A stretch of 64,000 bases of DNA from Auanema rhodensis (lineage: Eukaryota; Nematoda; Chromadorea; Rhabditida; Rhabditidae), in contig OZ059895.1 of the NCBI GenBank assembly GCA_964057225.1, forward strand, positions 12,648,001 to 12,712,000, given 5' to 3'. Position numbers and translations under genes: made by a program. The notes under the pieces were generated by a model. That model ran no database searches. It was not told where the DNA came from and saw only the letters and a list, made by a program, of their open reading frames with translations. Below, one piece after another: positions 31,501-41,645 of this stretch. The first letter of the stretch is position 1, and every line of letters begins with the position of its first letter.

Positions 31501-34001
31501 CAAACCCCATGGTGGGGCATATAAAACTCTAAAGGCTCCTGGTGATTGTTGGGAATTTGTTCGACAATGTTATCTTTGAGGTAACTTTCAATGGTTGTAG
31601 TATAGTGTGAGAGCATTTCTGGATTGTGCAGTAACTTTCGCCATAGGGATACGAATCTATGGTACGCGGGCATTTTGTTGTTTTTAAGATTTTTGAAGTT
31701 ATTTTTTAACGGGAACGGTGCAATAATACGGTTGTTCTCAATTTTTATATCTTTTGAGTATTCTTCATAGTAATCAATAGTGCGGTCTGCGTTGGCATTT
31801 TCTGTATTGATGCCGATAGAATCCAGTTCAAACAGATTGGTGAGGAGTTCTTTATGAGAGGTTTCTTTTGTTATTTCTTCTACTGTAGAGCATAATATTA
31901 CTTCTTGTTGTGTATTATCATCGGGAAGAGGAGCTTCTCCATGTATCATGTGGCCGAATACCGAATTTTTCAATCTCATACGTGAGGGGAGTTTGGTTTC
32001 TTCGTTTAAATGCATGAACAGTTTGTATCTATCCATACCTATCAGTATATCCGGAGTAAATGATTCTCCGTTTGTTTGTGGATTGGCTAATTTTATTTTT
32101 CTTGTCTTTATAAATTTCAAGTCTTCTTTAGATAGTTTTGGACAACGTATGGGTGTGGTTAACATGGGTTTGGTGAATAGTTTTGTTACGATAAGGGATC
32201 CACTTGAGGTTCCAATAATTACCTTTACGTCCTGAACTTCGTGCGTTTCGGACAATGCTCCGATACCGTAAAAGGTTTTCTTTTGAGAACCAAGGATGGG
32301 CAATCCTAACTTAGTGGATAAGTCCTTGGATATAAAAGATCTCATGGATCCTTCATCTATGAGCATGCGTACTTGCTCATATTTTTTACTATTGTGGTTG
32401 TATATGTTCGCCATTGCTGTTCGTAATATTACTTGACTTTCTTCAATATTATGGGTGTCGGCAATGTGATTAAGCGATACTGGTGCATTAAGTGCCTCAG
32501 TAGGGATTCGATTATTAGTGTCAGAGTCTTGTTTATGTTCTGTTGTTTTTTTATTCAATAATTCTTCTGTGGTGATCAGTAAAGCCTGATCTTTTTTAAT
32601 TGTGGGAGTTTCTTTATCTTTTTGGATATTTTGTACACTTTTTCTTCCTTGTGAGCACAAGGCGGAATTATGATCTCCTTGGCAATTGCGACATTTTTGT
32701 TTTCTGCATTCCGAACTTTTGTGTTTATCGGAAAAGCAAATCCAACAGATGGCCTTTCCGCGAATGCGGTACCTTCTTTTCTCTGGTGTTTCAAATGTGG
32801 TGCATTGATAAAAACGATGCTCGGATGAGTCGCAAAAGACACATGGCCAAGTTTGGGTTTTCCGTTGTTCTGCAGTGCTGTCTTTATGTGAAACAGATGT
32901 GACATTGTCTTTGTGATTTCGAAACTTTTGTTCATGACTATTTTTTGTTTGTTCTTTTAGAATAAACGAATAGATTTTATGGTCTACAGCTGCCAGCATT
33001 TCTTTAGTAGAATGGTAGTTGTTTGGATGAATTAGAATGTCTTCCACGATGTGGTATGGGAATTTGTTGAGAATCATCGCGGTACACATTTCGCGGGATA
33101 CTGTAGCTCCGGCTGCTTCAATTTGCCTGATAAGTGCCTTGGTTTCTCCAAATGTTTCTTTGCATGCTTTTGCATTATTGCTTGCAAATCTCAAATTATG
33201 TAGTTGTGTTAAAAGAGAGTTGATATCCGACGAATAGTCTCCAAATTCAGAAACTAATGCTTCACGCATGAGCTCATAATTTTGAGCAGAGGGTTCTATT
33301 CCTCTGATTGCTATTTGTGAATTGCCTTTGAGGCTTTCACAGAGTAGGTTTACCTTTTCTAAGGTTGTAAACTGTTCATTATCATGAACAAGTCTATCAA
33401 AACGGCCCCAGAATGATTTGAAGTTCTCTGGTTTGCCATCAAATGTAGGTAGCGACATCGCTGGTTTTTGGATGCTAGTTTGTTGGATGTGTAGGAATGA
33501 ATTGATAATTTCCAGAAATTGATCATTCGATTTGTTTTCTGTTTCATTGTTTTCTGTTGAGCAATTGCTGTTGTGCTCAGATTCATTCTTATGAAGCGTT
33601 TTTCTCAGCTTTCTAAGTATGCGTTCGGCTTTCATGATGTGTTCGTCAAGCTCAATAATGGCGTTTTGAACCTTTTTAATGTTGGGTTCAAAGTCTTCAT
33701 CGGATGTGAAGGCGATGTACTGTTCGTCTAATGCTTTACGAAGCGTTTTGTCTGATGCTTCGTAAAATTTTTGGAATTTTTTCTCGTTATCTTGATGATT
33801 TTTCAACGATTCTTTGAATTGGTGTTGGACTTTTGTCCAGCGAATGATAAGGCAAGAGAGGGTTTCCTCTTCTTCCTCAGTGTGGAAGTCGCAATCTACC
33901 AGAATACTAGGAAGGTCCTTCACTTCCATCTCGTATCGTGTAAGCAGTTCTCCAAGAAACTGGTTAGATTGTTTGATATGATTGACAAAAAGGAGTGACA
34001 T
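28551..34001 (-). CDS. BEL/Pao Gag-Pol polyprotein with chimeric C-terminus
   Basis: 1816 codons in one open frame. Approximate residues: coiled N-terminus 1-150; Gag-like region (DUF1759 type) 185-345; two or three CCHC-like zinc knuckles 384-455; A17-type aspartic protease around 548 with D-E-G-S; RT with a catalytic motif YVDN at 968-971 (31089-31100); Pao-type RNase H with the first Asp near 1135; HHCC zinc-binding domain; integrase catalytic triad D, D, E near 1521, 1578 and 1631; and the start of the DUF5641-type C-terminal domain. The last 18 codons and the stop (28551-28608) come from the tRNA-Ser spacer read in reverse. The frame is otherwise uninterrupted over 5.4 kb, so the insertion is young. 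Loss of the 3' LTR makes it immobile on its own. Confidence 0.92.
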   Translation of the reverse strand: MSLLFVNHIKQSNQFLGELLTRYEMEVKDLPSILVDCDFHTEEEEETLSCLIIRWTKVQHQFKESLKNHQDNEKKFQKFYEASDKTLRKALDEQYIAFTSDEDFEPNIKKVQNAIIELDEHIMKAERILRKLRKTLHKNESEHNSNCSTENNETENKSNDQFLEIINSFLHIQQTSIQKPAMSLPTFDGKPENFKSFWGRFDRLVHDNEQFTTLEKVNLLCESLKGNSQIAIRGIEPSAQNYELMREALVSEFGDYSSDINSLLTQLHNLRFASNNAKACKETFGETKALIRQIEAAGATVSREMCTAMILNKFPYHIVEDILIHPNNYHSTKEMLAAVDHKIYSFILKEQTKNSHEQKFRNHKDNVTSVSHKDSTAEQRKTQTWPCVFCDSSEHRFYQCTTFETPEKRRYRIRGKAICWICFSDKHKSSECRKQKCRNCQGDHNSALCSQGRKSVQNIQKDKETPTIKKDQALLITTEELLNKKTTEHKQDSDTNNRIPTEALNAPVSLNHIADTHNIEESQVILRTAMANIYNHNSKKYEQVRMLIDEGSMRSFISKDLSTKLGLPILGSQKKTFYGIGALSETHEVQDVKVIIGTSSGSLIVTKLFTKPMLTTPIRCPKLSKEDLKFIKTRKIKLANPQTNGESFTPDILIGMDRYKLFMHLNEETKLPSRMRLKNSVFGHMIHGEAPLPDDNTQQEVILCSTVEEITKETSHKELLTNLFELDSIGINTENANADRTIDYYEEYSKDIKIENNRIIAPFPLKNNFKNLKNNKMPAYHRFVSLWRKLLHNPEMLSHYTTTIESYLKDNIVEQIPNNHQEPLEFYMPHHGVWKPSKANPLRIVFDASAKQKDSPSLNEIIHTGRSFITYIHDIMISCRTRPILITCDIKAAFLQIQLTENHKNLCKFFWIKNKEYPISHNNIITLRFNRLPFGITASPSVLNMGIKWFLESKVDNPLAMEILNNLYVDNIILTANTTAEAIKKCKETQKLFTEINMHVREFLSNDEQVIQNLPEEDRYPNMTTKILGISFNKEHDSFIIPIKITTTHTSYTKRILLSQLHSIFDPIGLAAPLLLPLKLILREIINTKLSWDQPIESDNIKQWEQHINHINNQQLTMRRYFKFSEHTTQLWVFADASNQAMAACSYFQTNEQISSLLNGKSRIAPKNKTTIPRLELLAIRLAVRMALAIVTICPKVAKVNIVSDSNIALSWIISLKSLPLFIKNQTNIINKQLHQIKQVCCNVELHHVQTSYNTADIGSRGADIEKLQDSDWIKGPHWLTKLSAHNPLTSFGSPKNSNRNNAESESEHHNVVHIIIDNLPTDDIWNIRENYDDVIKTMTTVGKLFKKWFLKVHPNNANKLQKTKHLTSTDTHTVEDINIIEKILISNSQSNMSLDDLQQRHINLKFFKDTWDIYRVRSRLQNTLLPEETKNPIFLLKTNPIVKKLINKIHKDNNHQGKHFTLIQLRQKFYIPKITGVIRQTLKNCVTCKRFQSHPYELPDMPSLPKDRAILTRAFFSTGCDLMGPFTLRNGSKVHICLFTCMTTRAIHLEVVTNQSTVAFMNAFNRFISRRGTPEIMRSDCAGNFILSSKILETLEKTSDYNERSLLNTLAQQKIKWIYNTPLSPWKGGCWERLVGVTKASLKKCFIPSRMSLDDLHTAIVKIEAIINTRPLTHPHPDNLDTLPIRPIDFLTSAIKFSLPENNADTHIFDIHSDIQTIQSTEQALEALQLSEDSASKFWKRFQEEYLTSLKDIFKHKHHRKNHTNIFPQPDEVVLIQNDMLPRGTWKLGRIIETNYQEIIVTTNIVNKQIKKSSY

Positions 34002-34274
34002 TTTTGTTGTAGATGTAGGAATAATGCTTATATTCCTTTTTTGTTTTCTTTTTTCTTTGTTTGTTTGGTGATCACAGTATATGTGAACGTAAGGAAATTG
34101 AAACCTCTGTTTCTAATTTCAGAGTTTGCTTATTGTTCAAGTCTGTTTGGTGTGACTTGACGTGGACTTATGATCGCCACGATTTTTATTAAGTATGTTT
34201 TTTGCTCAAACACGCTTGGTTCGAGTTGTATCTCACCTGCCACGCGGGACTTAAAGCGGCTAAGATCTAAACTA
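34002..34274 (-). other. Leader of element B
   Basis: Untranslated stretch between the primer-binding site and the Gag-Pol start. Small frames here show no family resemblance. Confidence 0.6.
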
Positions 34275-34286
34275 GCCGATGCACCA
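34275..34286 (-). promoter_or_regulatory. Primer-binding site of element B (tRNA-Gly)
   Basis: TGGTGCATCGGC on the minus strand, 3 nt after the LTR. It is the complement of the CCGATGCA-CCA end known for animal tRNA-Gly(GCC), matching 12 nt before diverging. Confidence 0.75.
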
Positions 34287-34289
34287 ATT

Positions 34290-34531
34290 TGTGGCGTTAT
34301 ACCACAAGTGTATAGTATGGTTGGAAGTAAAACACAAAGCGAATATGTAGAAAAAGGTTTATTGATGAATTAACAAGACAAGCACGGAATAGAATCACTG
34401 ACTGCGAACGTTGAAAATGTAAGACTGTCCTCCGTTGATGGGCGGTCGTCTGAAATAAACTGTTACTTATGCCACATGTTAACACATATGTTATGCATAT
34501 GTGTTTTGATCTAGTTACAAAGGAAGGAGAT

Positions 34532-34576
<45 letters not shown>

Positions 34577-34640
34577 GAGGTATATATATAGAGAGAGAGA
34601 TAGAGATAACAAAAACAAAACCTACTCGCTTATCGCGACA
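34290..34640 (-). repeat. 5' LTR of element B
   Basis: 351 bp, TG...CA. Plus-strand ends TGTGGCGTTA and TATCGCGACA form a near-perfect inverted repeat (TGTGGCGTTA against TGTCGCGATA). It carries a GA-rich microsatellite. Confidence 0.8.
34534..34600. repeat. GA/TA microsatellite
   Basis: (AG)n from 34534 to 34570, then shorter AG, TA and GA runs to 34600, inside the LTR of element B. Confidence 0.9.
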
Positions 34641-34705
34641 TTGACGTTATTTATTCTCACAATAATTTCTTTGTTTAAGTAAGAGTATTCTTGGAAAAAC
34701 CCTGT

Positions 34706-34787
34706 GATCAGGTGGCCGAGTGGTTAAGGCGATAGACTGCTAATCCATTGGGGTTTCCCCGCGTAAGTTCGAATCTCATCCTGATCG
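34706..34787 (+). tRNA. tRNA-Ser(GCT), right unit 1
   Basis: G29>A and G60>A (T-stem mismatch); likely a weak gene. Confidence 0.82.
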
Positions 34788-34953
34788 TTAGTTTTGTTTT
34801 TTATGACAACCGATGCTCCATTCAAACTATCATTTTCTAAATAAAGCCAAGCCACCTGATTTAATAGGAAGACTATATTATTCATTTGTTGACGTTATTT
34901 ATTCTCACAATAATTTCTTTGTTTATGTAAGAGTATTCTTGGAAAAACCCTGT

Positions 34954-35035
34954 GATCAGGTGGCCGAGTGGTTAAGGCGATGGACTGCTAATCCATTGGG
35001 GTTTCCCCGCGTGAGTTCGAATCTCATCCTGATCG
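34954..35035 (+). tRNA. tRNA-Ser(GCT), right unit 2
   Basis: Consensus. Confidence 0.95.
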
Positions 35036-35201
35036 TTAGTTTTGTTTTTTATGACAACGGATGCTCCATTCAAACTATCATTTTCTAAATAAAGCCAAGC
35101 CACCTGATTTAATAGGAAGACTATATTATTCATTTGTTGATGTTATTTATTCTCACAATAGTTTCTTTGTTTATGTAAGAGTATTCTTGGAAAAACCCTG
35201 T

Positions 35202-35283
35202 GATCAGGTGGCCGAGTGGTTAAGGCGATGGACTGCTAATCCATTGGGGTTTCCCCGCGTGAGTTCGAATCTCATCCTGATCG
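35202..35283 (+). tRNA. tRNA-Ser(GCT), right unit 3
   Basis: Consensus. Confidence 0.95.
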
Positions 35284-35449
35284 TTAGTCTTGTTTTTTAT
35301 GACAACGGATGCTCCATTCAGACTATCATTTTCTAAATAAAGCCAAGCCACCTGATTTAATAGGAAGACTATATTATTCATTTGTTGATGTTATTTATTC
35401 TCACAATAGTTTCTTTGTTTATGTAAGAGTATTCTTGGAAAAACCCTGT

Positions 35450-35531
35450 GATCAGGTGGCCGAGTGGTTAAGGCGATGGACTGCTAATCCATTGGGGTTT
35501 CCCCGCGTGAGTTCGAATCTCATCCTGATCG
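35450..35531 (+). tRNA. tRNA-Ser(GCT), right unit 4
   Basis: Consensus. Confidence 0.95.
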
Positions 35532-35697
35532 TTAGTCTTGTTTTTTATGACAACGGATGCTCCATTCAGACTATCATTTTCTAAATAAAGCCAAGCCACC
35601 TGATTTAATAGGAAGACTTTTTTATTTGTTTGTTGACGATATTTGTTGTCACAATAATTTCTTTGTTTAAGTAAGAGTATTCTTGGAAAAACCCTTT

Positions 35698-35779
35698 GAT
35701 CAGGTGGCCGAGTGGTTAAGGCGATGGACTGCTAATCCATTGGGGTTTCCCCGCGTGAGTTCGAATCTCATCCTGATCG
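35698..35779 (+). tRNA. tRNA-Ser(GCT), right unit 5
   Basis: Consensus; 5' flank CCCTTT. Confidence 0.95.
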
Positions 35780-35945
35780 TTAGTTTTGTTTTTTATGACA
35801 ACGGATGCTCCATTCAAACTATCATTTTCTAATTAAAGCCAAGCCACCTGATTTAATAGGAAGAATTTATTATTTATTTGTTGAAATTGTTTATTCTCAC
35901 AATAATTTCTTTGTTTAAGTAAGAGTATTCTTGGAAAAACCCTGT

Positions 35946-36027
35946 GATCAGGTGGCCGAGTGGTTAAGGCGATGGACTGCTAATCCATTGGGGTTTCCCC
36001 GCGTGAGTTCGAATCTCATCCTGATCG
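35946..36027 (+). tRNA. tRNA-Ser(GCT), right unit 6
   Basis: Consensus. Confidence 0.95.
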
Positions 36028-36193
36028 TTAGTTTTGTTTTTTATGACAACGGATGCTCCATTCAAACTATCATTTTCTGAATAAAGCCAAGCCACCTGAT
36101 TTAATAGGAAGACTTTTTTATTTGTTTGTTGACGATATTTGTTGTCACAATAATTTCTTTGTTTAAGTAAGAGTATTCTTGGAAAAACCCTTT

Positions 36194-36275
36194 GATCAGG
36201 TGGCCGAGTGGTTAAGGCGATGGACTGCTAATCCATTGGGGTTTCCCCGCGTGAGTTCGAATCTCATCCTGATCG
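36194..36275 (+). tRNA. tRNA-Ser(GCT), right unit 7
   Basis: Consensus; 5' flank CCCTTT. Confidence 0.95.
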
Positions 36276-36440
36276 TTAGTTTTGTTTTTTATGACAACGG
36301 ATGCTCCATTCAAACTATCATTTTCTAAATAAAGCCAAGCCACCTGATTTAATAGGAAGAATTTATTTTTTATTTGTTGAAATTATTTATTCTCACAATA
36401 ATTTCTTTGTTTAAGTAAGAGTATTCTTGGAAAACCCTGT

Positions 36441-36522
36441 GATCAGGTGGCCGAGTGGTTAAGGCGATGGACTGCTAATCCATTGGGGTTTCCCCGCGTG
36501 AGTTCGAATCTCATCCTGATCG
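36441..36522 (+). tRNA. tRNA-Ser(GCT), right unit 8
   Basis: Consensus. Confidence 0.95.
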
Positions 36523-36688
36523 TTAGTCTTGTTTTTTATGACAACGGATGCTCCATTCAGACTATCATTTTCTAAATAAAGCCAAGCCACCTGATTTAAT
36601 AGGAAGACTTTTTTATTTGTTTGTTGACGATATTTGTTGTCACAATAATTTCTTTGTTTAAGTAAGAGTATTCTTGGAAAAACCCTTT

Positions 36689-36770
36689 GATCAGGTGGCC
36701 GAGTGGTTAAGGCGATGGACTGCTAATCCATTGGGGTTTCCCCGCGTGAGTTCGAATCTCATCCTGATCG
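36689..36770 (+). tRNA. tRNA-Ser(GCT), right unit 9
   Basis: Consensus; 5' flank CCCTTT. Confidence 0.95.
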
Positions 36771-36936
36771 TTAGTTTTGTTTTTTATGACAACGGATGCT
36801 CCATTCAAACTATCATTTTCTAAATAAAGCCAAGCCACCTGATTTAATAGGAAGAATTTATTATTTATTTGTTGAAATTGTTTATTCTCACAATAATTTC
36901 TTTGTTTAAGTAAGAGTATTCTTGGAAAAACCCTGT

Positions 36937-37018
36937 GATCAGGTGGCCGAGTGGTTAAGGCGATGGACTGCTAATCCATTGGGGTTTCCCCGCGTGAGTT
37001 CGAATCTCATCCTGATCG
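36937..37018 (+). tRNA. tRNA-Ser(GCT), right unit 10
   Basis: Consensus. Confidence 0.95.
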
Positions 37019-37184
37019 TTAGTTTTGTTTTTTATGACAACGGATGCTCCATTCAAACTATCATTTTCTAAATAAAGCCAAGCCACCTGATTCAATAGAA
37101 AGACTTTATTATTCATTTGTTGACGTTATTTATTCTCACAATAATTTCTTTGTTTAAGTAAGAGTATTTTTTGAAAAACCCTGT

Positions 37185-37266
37185 GATCAGGTGGCCGAGT
37201 GGTTAAGGCGATGGACTGCTAATCCATTGGGGTTTCCCCGCGTGAGTTCGAATCTCATCCTGATCG
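37185..37266 (+). tRNA. tRNA-Ser(GCT), right unit 11
   Basis: Consensus; upstream spacer variant TTTTTTGAAAAA. Confidence 0.95.
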
Positions 37267-37431
37267 TTAGTTTTGTTTATTATGACAACGGATGCTCCAT
37301 TCAAACTATCATTTTCTAAATAAAGCCAAGCCACCCGATTTAATAGGAAGAATTTATTTTTTATTTGTTGAAATTATTTATTCTCACAATAATTTCTTTG
37401 TTTAAGTAAGAGTATTCTTGGAAAACCCTGT

Positions 37432-37513
37432 GATCAGGTGGCCGAGTGGTTAAGGCGATGGACTGCTAATCCATTGGGGTTTCCCCGCGTGAGTTCGAAT
37501 CTCATCCTGATCG
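37432..37513 (+). tRNA. tRNA-Ser(GCT), right unit 12
   Basis: Consensus. Confidence 0.95.
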
Positions 37514-37679
37514 TTAATTTTGTTTTTTATCACAACGGACGCTCCATTCAAACTATCATTTTCTAAATAAAGCCAAGCCACCTGATTCAATAGAAAGACT
37601 TTATTATTCATTTGTTGACGTTATTTATTCTCACAATAATTTCTTTGTTTAAGTAAGAGTATTCTTGGAAAAACCCTGT

Positions 37680-37761
37680 GATCAGGTGGCCGAGTGGTTA
37701 AGGCGATAGACTGCTAATCCATTGGGGTTTCCCCGCGTGAGTTCGAATCTCATCCTGATCG
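37680..37761 (+). tRNA. tRNA-Ser(GCT), right unit 13
   Basis: G29>A. Confidence 0.88.
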
Positions 37762-37927
37762 TTAATTTTGTTTTTTATCACAACGGACGCTCCATTCAAA
37801 CTATCATTTTCTAAATAAAACCAAGCCACCTGATTCAATAGAAAGACTTTATTATTCATTTGTTGACGTTATTTATTCTCACAATAATTTCTTTGTTTAA
37901 GTAAGAGTATTCTTGGAAAAACCCTGT

Positions 37928-38009
37928 GATCAGGTGGCCGAGTGGTTAAGGCGATGGACTGCTAATCCATTGGGGTTTCCCCGCGTGAGTTCGAATCTCA
38001 TCCTGATCG
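37928..38009 (+). tRNA. tRNA-Ser(GCT), right unit 14
   Basis: Consensus. Confidence 0.95.
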
Positions 38010-38175
38010 TTAGTTTTGTTTTGTATGACAACGGATGCTCCATTCAAACTATCATTTTCTAAATAAAGCCAAGCCACCTGATTCAATAGAAAGACTTTAT
38101 CATTCATTTGTTGACGTTATTTATTCTCACAATAATTTCTTTGTTTAAGTAAGAATATTCTTGGAAAAACCCTGT

Positions 38176-38257
38176 GATCAGGTGGCCGAGTGGTTAAGGC
38201 CATGGACTGCTAATCCATTGGGGTTTCCCCGCGTGAGTTCGAATCTCATCCTGATCG
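38176..38257 (+). tRNA. tRNA-Ser(GCT), right unit 15
   Basis: G26>C at the hinge between D and anticodon stems. Confidence 0.9.
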
Positions 38258-38423
38258 TTAGTTTTGTTTTTTATGACAACGGATGCTCCATTCAAACTAT
38301 CATTTTCTAAATAAAGCCAAGCCACCTGATTTAATAGGAAGACTATATTATTCATTTGTTGATGTTATTTATTCTCACAATAGTTTCTTTGTTTATGTAA
38401 GAGTATTCTTGGAAAAACCCTGT

Positions 38424-38505
38424 GATCAGGTGGCCGAGTGGTTAAGGCGATGGACTGCTAATCCATTGGGGTTTCCCCGCGTGAGTTCGAATCTCATCCT
38501 GATCG
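38424..38505 (+). tRNA. tRNA-Ser(GCT), right unit 16
   Basis: Consensus. Confidence 0.95.
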
Positions 38506-38671
38506 TTAGTCTTGTTTTTTATGACAACGGATGCTCCATTCAGACTATCATTTTCTAAATAAAGCCAAGCCACCTGATTTAATAGGAAGACTATATTATT
38601 CATTTGTTGATGTTATTTATTCTCACAATAGTTTCTTTGTTTATGTAAGAGTATTCTTGGAAAAACCCTGT

Positions 38672-38753
38672 GATCAGGTGGCCGAGTGGTTAAGGCGATG
38701 GACTGCTAATCCATTGGGGTTTCCCCGCGTGAGTTCGAATCTCATCCTGATCG
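38672..38753 (+). tRNA. tRNA-Ser(GCT), right unit 17
   Basis: Consensus. Confidence 0.95.
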
Positions 38754-38919
38754 TTAGTCTTGTTTTTTATGACAACGGATGCTCCATTCAGACTATCATT
38801 TTCTAAATAAAGCCAAGCCACCTGATTTAATAGGAAGACTTTTTTATTTGTTTGTTGACGATATTTGTTGTCACAATAATTTCTTTGTTTAAGTAAGAGT
38901 ATTCTTGGAAAAACCCTTT

Positions 38920-39001
38920 GATCAGGTGGCCGAGTGGTTAAGGCGATGGACTGCTAATCCATTGGGGTTTCCCCGCGTGAGTTCGAATCTCATCCTGATC
39001 G
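38920..39001 (+). tRNA. tRNA-Ser(GCT), right unit 18
   Basis: Consensus; 5' flank CCCTTT. Confidence 0.95.
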
Positions 39002-39167
39002 TTAGTTTTGTTTTTTATGACAACGGATGCTCCATTCAAACTATCATTTTCTAATTAAAGCCAAGCCACCTGATTTAATAGGAAGAATTTATCATTTATT
39101 TGTTGAAATTGTTTATTCTCACAATAATTTCTTTGTTTAAGTAAGAGTATTCTTGGAAAAACCCTGT

Positions 39168-39249
39168 GATCAGGTGGCCGAGTGGTTAAGGCGATGGACT
39201 GCTAATCCATTGGGGTTTCCCCGCGTGAGTTCGAATCTCATCCTGATCG
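39168..39249 (+). tRNA. tRNA-Ser(GCT), right unit 19
   Basis: Consensus. Confidence 0.95.
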
Positions 39250-39415
39250 TTAGTTTTGTTTTTTATGACAACGGATGCTCCATTCAAACTATCATTTTCT
39301 GAATAAAGCCAAGCCACCTGATTTAATAGGAAGACTTTTTTATTTGTTTGTTGACGATATTTGTTGTCACAATAATTTCTTTGTTTAAGTAAGAGTATTC
39401 TTGGAAAAACCCTTT

Positions 39416-39497
39416 GATCAGGTGGCCGAGTGGTTAAGGCGATGGACTGCTAATCCATTGGGGTTTCCCCGCGTGAGTTCGAATCTCATCCTGATCG
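39416..39497 (+). tRNA. tRNA-Ser(GCT), right unit 20
   Basis: Consensus; 5' flank CCCTTT. Confidence 0.95.
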
Positions 39498-39662
39498 TTA
39501 GTTTTGTTTTTTATGACAACGGATGCTCCATTCAAACTATCATTTTCTAAATAAAGCCAAGCCACCTGATTTAATAGGAAGAATTTATTTTTTATTTGTT
39601 GAAATTATTTATTCTCACAATAATTTCTTTGTTTAAGTAAGAGTATTCTTGGAAAACCCTGT

Positions 39663-39744
39663 GATCAGGTGGCCGAGTGGTTAAGGCGATGGACTGCTAA
39701 TCCATTGGGGTTTCCCCGCGTGAGTTCGAATCTCATCCTGATCG
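39663..39744 (+). tRNA. tRNA-Ser(GCT), right unit 21
   Basis: Consensus. Confidence 0.95.
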
Positions 39745-39910
39745 TTAGTCTTGTTTTTTATGACAACGGATGCTCCATTCAGACTATCATTTTCTAAATA
39801 AAGCCAAGCCACCTGATTTAATAGGAAGACTTTTTTATTTGTTTGTTGACGATATTTGTTGTCACAATAATTTCTTTGTTTAAGTAAGAGTATTCTTGGA
39901 AAAACCCTTT

Positions 39911-39992
39911 GATCAGGTGGCCGAGTGGTTAAGGCGATGGACTGCTAATCCATTGGGGTTTCCCCGCGTGAGTTCGAATCTCATCCTGATCG
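39911..39992 (+). tRNA. tRNA-Ser(GCT), right unit 22
   Basis: Consensus; 5' flank CCCTTT. Confidence 0.95.
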
Positions 39993-40158
39993 TTAGTTTT
40001 GTTTTTTATGACAACGGATGCTCCATTCAAACTATCATTTTCTAAATAAAGCCAAGCCACCTGATTTAATAGGAAGAATTTATTATTTATTTGTTGAAAT
40101 TGTTTATTCTCACAATAATTTCTTTGTTTAAGTAAGAGTATTCTTGGAAAAACCCTGT

Positions 40159-40240
40159 GATCAGGTGGCCGAGTGGTTAAGGCGATGGACTGCTAATCCA
40201 TTGGGGTTTCCCCGCGTGAGTTCGAATCTCATCCTGATCG
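40159..40240 (+). tRNA. tRNA-Ser(GCT), right unit 23
   Basis: Consensus. Confidence 0.95.
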
Positions 40241-40406
40241 TTAGTTTTGTTTTTTATGACAACGGATGCTCCATTCAAACTATCATTTTCTAAATAAAGC
40301 CAAGCCACCTGATTCAATAGAAAGACTTTATTATTCATTTGTTGACGTTATTTATTCTCACAATAATTTGTTTGTTTAAGTAAGAGTATTTTTTGAAAAA
40401 CCCTGT

Positions 40407-40488
40407 GATCAGGTGGCCGAGTGGTTAAGGCGATGGACTGCTAATCCATTGGGGTTTCCCCGCGTGAGTTCGAATCTCATCCTGATCG
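40407..40488 (+). tRNA. tRNA-Ser(GCT), right unit 24
   Basis: Consensus; partner of right unit 11, same spacer variant. Confidence 0.95.
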
Positions 40489-40653
40489 TTAGTTTTGTTT
40501 ATTATGACAACGGATGCTCCATTCAAACTATCATTTTCTAAATAAAGCCAAGCCACCCGATTTAATAGGAAGAATTTATTTTTTATTTGTTGAAATTATT
40601 TATTCTCACAATAATTTCTTTGTTTAAGTAAGAGTATTCTTGGAAAACCCTGT

Positions 40654-40735
40654 GATCAGGTGGCCGAGTGGTTAAGGCGATGGACTGCTAATCCATTGGG
40701 GTTTCCCCGCGTGAGTTCGAATCTCATCCTGATCG
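40654..40735 (+). tRNA. tRNA-Ser(GCT), right unit 25
   Basis: Consensus. Confidence 0.95.
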
Positions 40736-40901
40736 TTAATTTTGTTTTTTATCACAACGGACGCTCCATTCAAACTATCATTTTCTAAATAAAGCCAAGC
40801 CACCTGATTCAATAGAAAGACTTTATTATTCATTTGTTGACGTTATTTATTCTCACAATAATTTCTTTGTTTAAGTAAGAGTATTCTTGGAAAAACCCTG
40901 T

Positions 40902-40983
40902 GATCAGGTGGCCGAGTGGTTAAGGCGATAGACTGCTAATCCATTGGGGTTTCCCCGCGTGAGTTCGAATCTCATCCTGATCG
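40902..40983 (+). tRNA. tRNA-Ser(GCT), right unit 26
   Basis: G29>A. Confidence 0.88.
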
Positions 40984-41149
40984 TTAATTTTGTTTTTTAT
41001 CACAACGGACGCTCCATTCAAACTATCATTTTCTAAATAAAGCCAAGCCACCTGATTCAATAGAAAGACTTTATTATTCATTTGTTGACGTTATTTATTC
41101 TCACAATAATTTCTTTGTTTAAGTAAGAGTATTCTTGGAAAAACCCTGT

Positions 41150-41231
41150 GATCAGGTGGCCGAGTGGTTAAGGCGATAGACTGCTAATCCATTGGGGTTT
41201 CCCCGCGTGAGTTCGAATCTCATCCTGATCG
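41150..41231 (+). tRNA. tRNA-Ser(GCT), right unit 27
   Basis: G29>A; an extra unit relative to the first copy of the 3222-bp block. Confidence 0.88.
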
Positions 41232-41397
41232 TTAATTTTGTTTTTTATCACAACGGACGCTCCATTCAAACTATCATTTTCTAAATAAAACCAAGCCACC
41301 TGATTCAATAGAAAGACTTTATCATTCATTTGTTGACGTTATTTATTCTCACAATAATTTCTTTGTTTAAGTAAGAGTATTCTTGGAAAAACCCTGT

Positions 41398-41479
41398 GAT
41401 CAGGTGGCCGAGTGGTTAAGGCGATGGACTGCTAATCCATTGGGGTTTCCCCGCGTGAGTTCGAATCTCATCCTGATCG
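41398..41479 (+). tRNA. tRNA-Ser(GCT), right unit 28
   Basis: Consensus. Confidence 0.95.
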
Positions 41480-41645
41480 TTAGTTTTGTTTTGTATGACA
41501 ACGGATGCTCCATTCAAACTATCATTTTCTAAATAAAGCCAAGCCACCTGATTCAATAGAAAGACTTTATTATTCATTTGTTGACGTTATTTATTCTCAC
41601 AATAATTTCTTTGTTTAAGTAAGAATATTCTTGGAAAAACCCTGT

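Larger units (their letters stand above)
28609..34640 (-). mobile_element. Element B: BEL/Pao LTR retrotransposon, 3'-truncated
   Basis: Minus-strand element inside the tRNA array. It has a 5' LTR (34290-34640), a primer-binding site, a leader and one long gag-pol frame with the BEL/Pao domain order. The 3' end of pol, any 3' UTR and the 3' LTR are missing: at about 28609 the sequence turns into a tRNA spacer. The left flank stops near position 213 of the repeat unit and the right flank resumes near position 183, so there is no simple short target-site duplication. Deletion or unequal exchange after insertion is the likely cause. Confidence 0.9.

Noticed and set aside
28793..33998. Plus-strand ORFs opposite the BEL/Pao frame
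   Set aside because: Shadows of the 1816-codon minus-strand gene.
34534..34600. GA-rich tract as a GAGA-type regulatory site
   Set aside because: A plain microsatellite within an LTR explains it; no evidence for a regulatory role.
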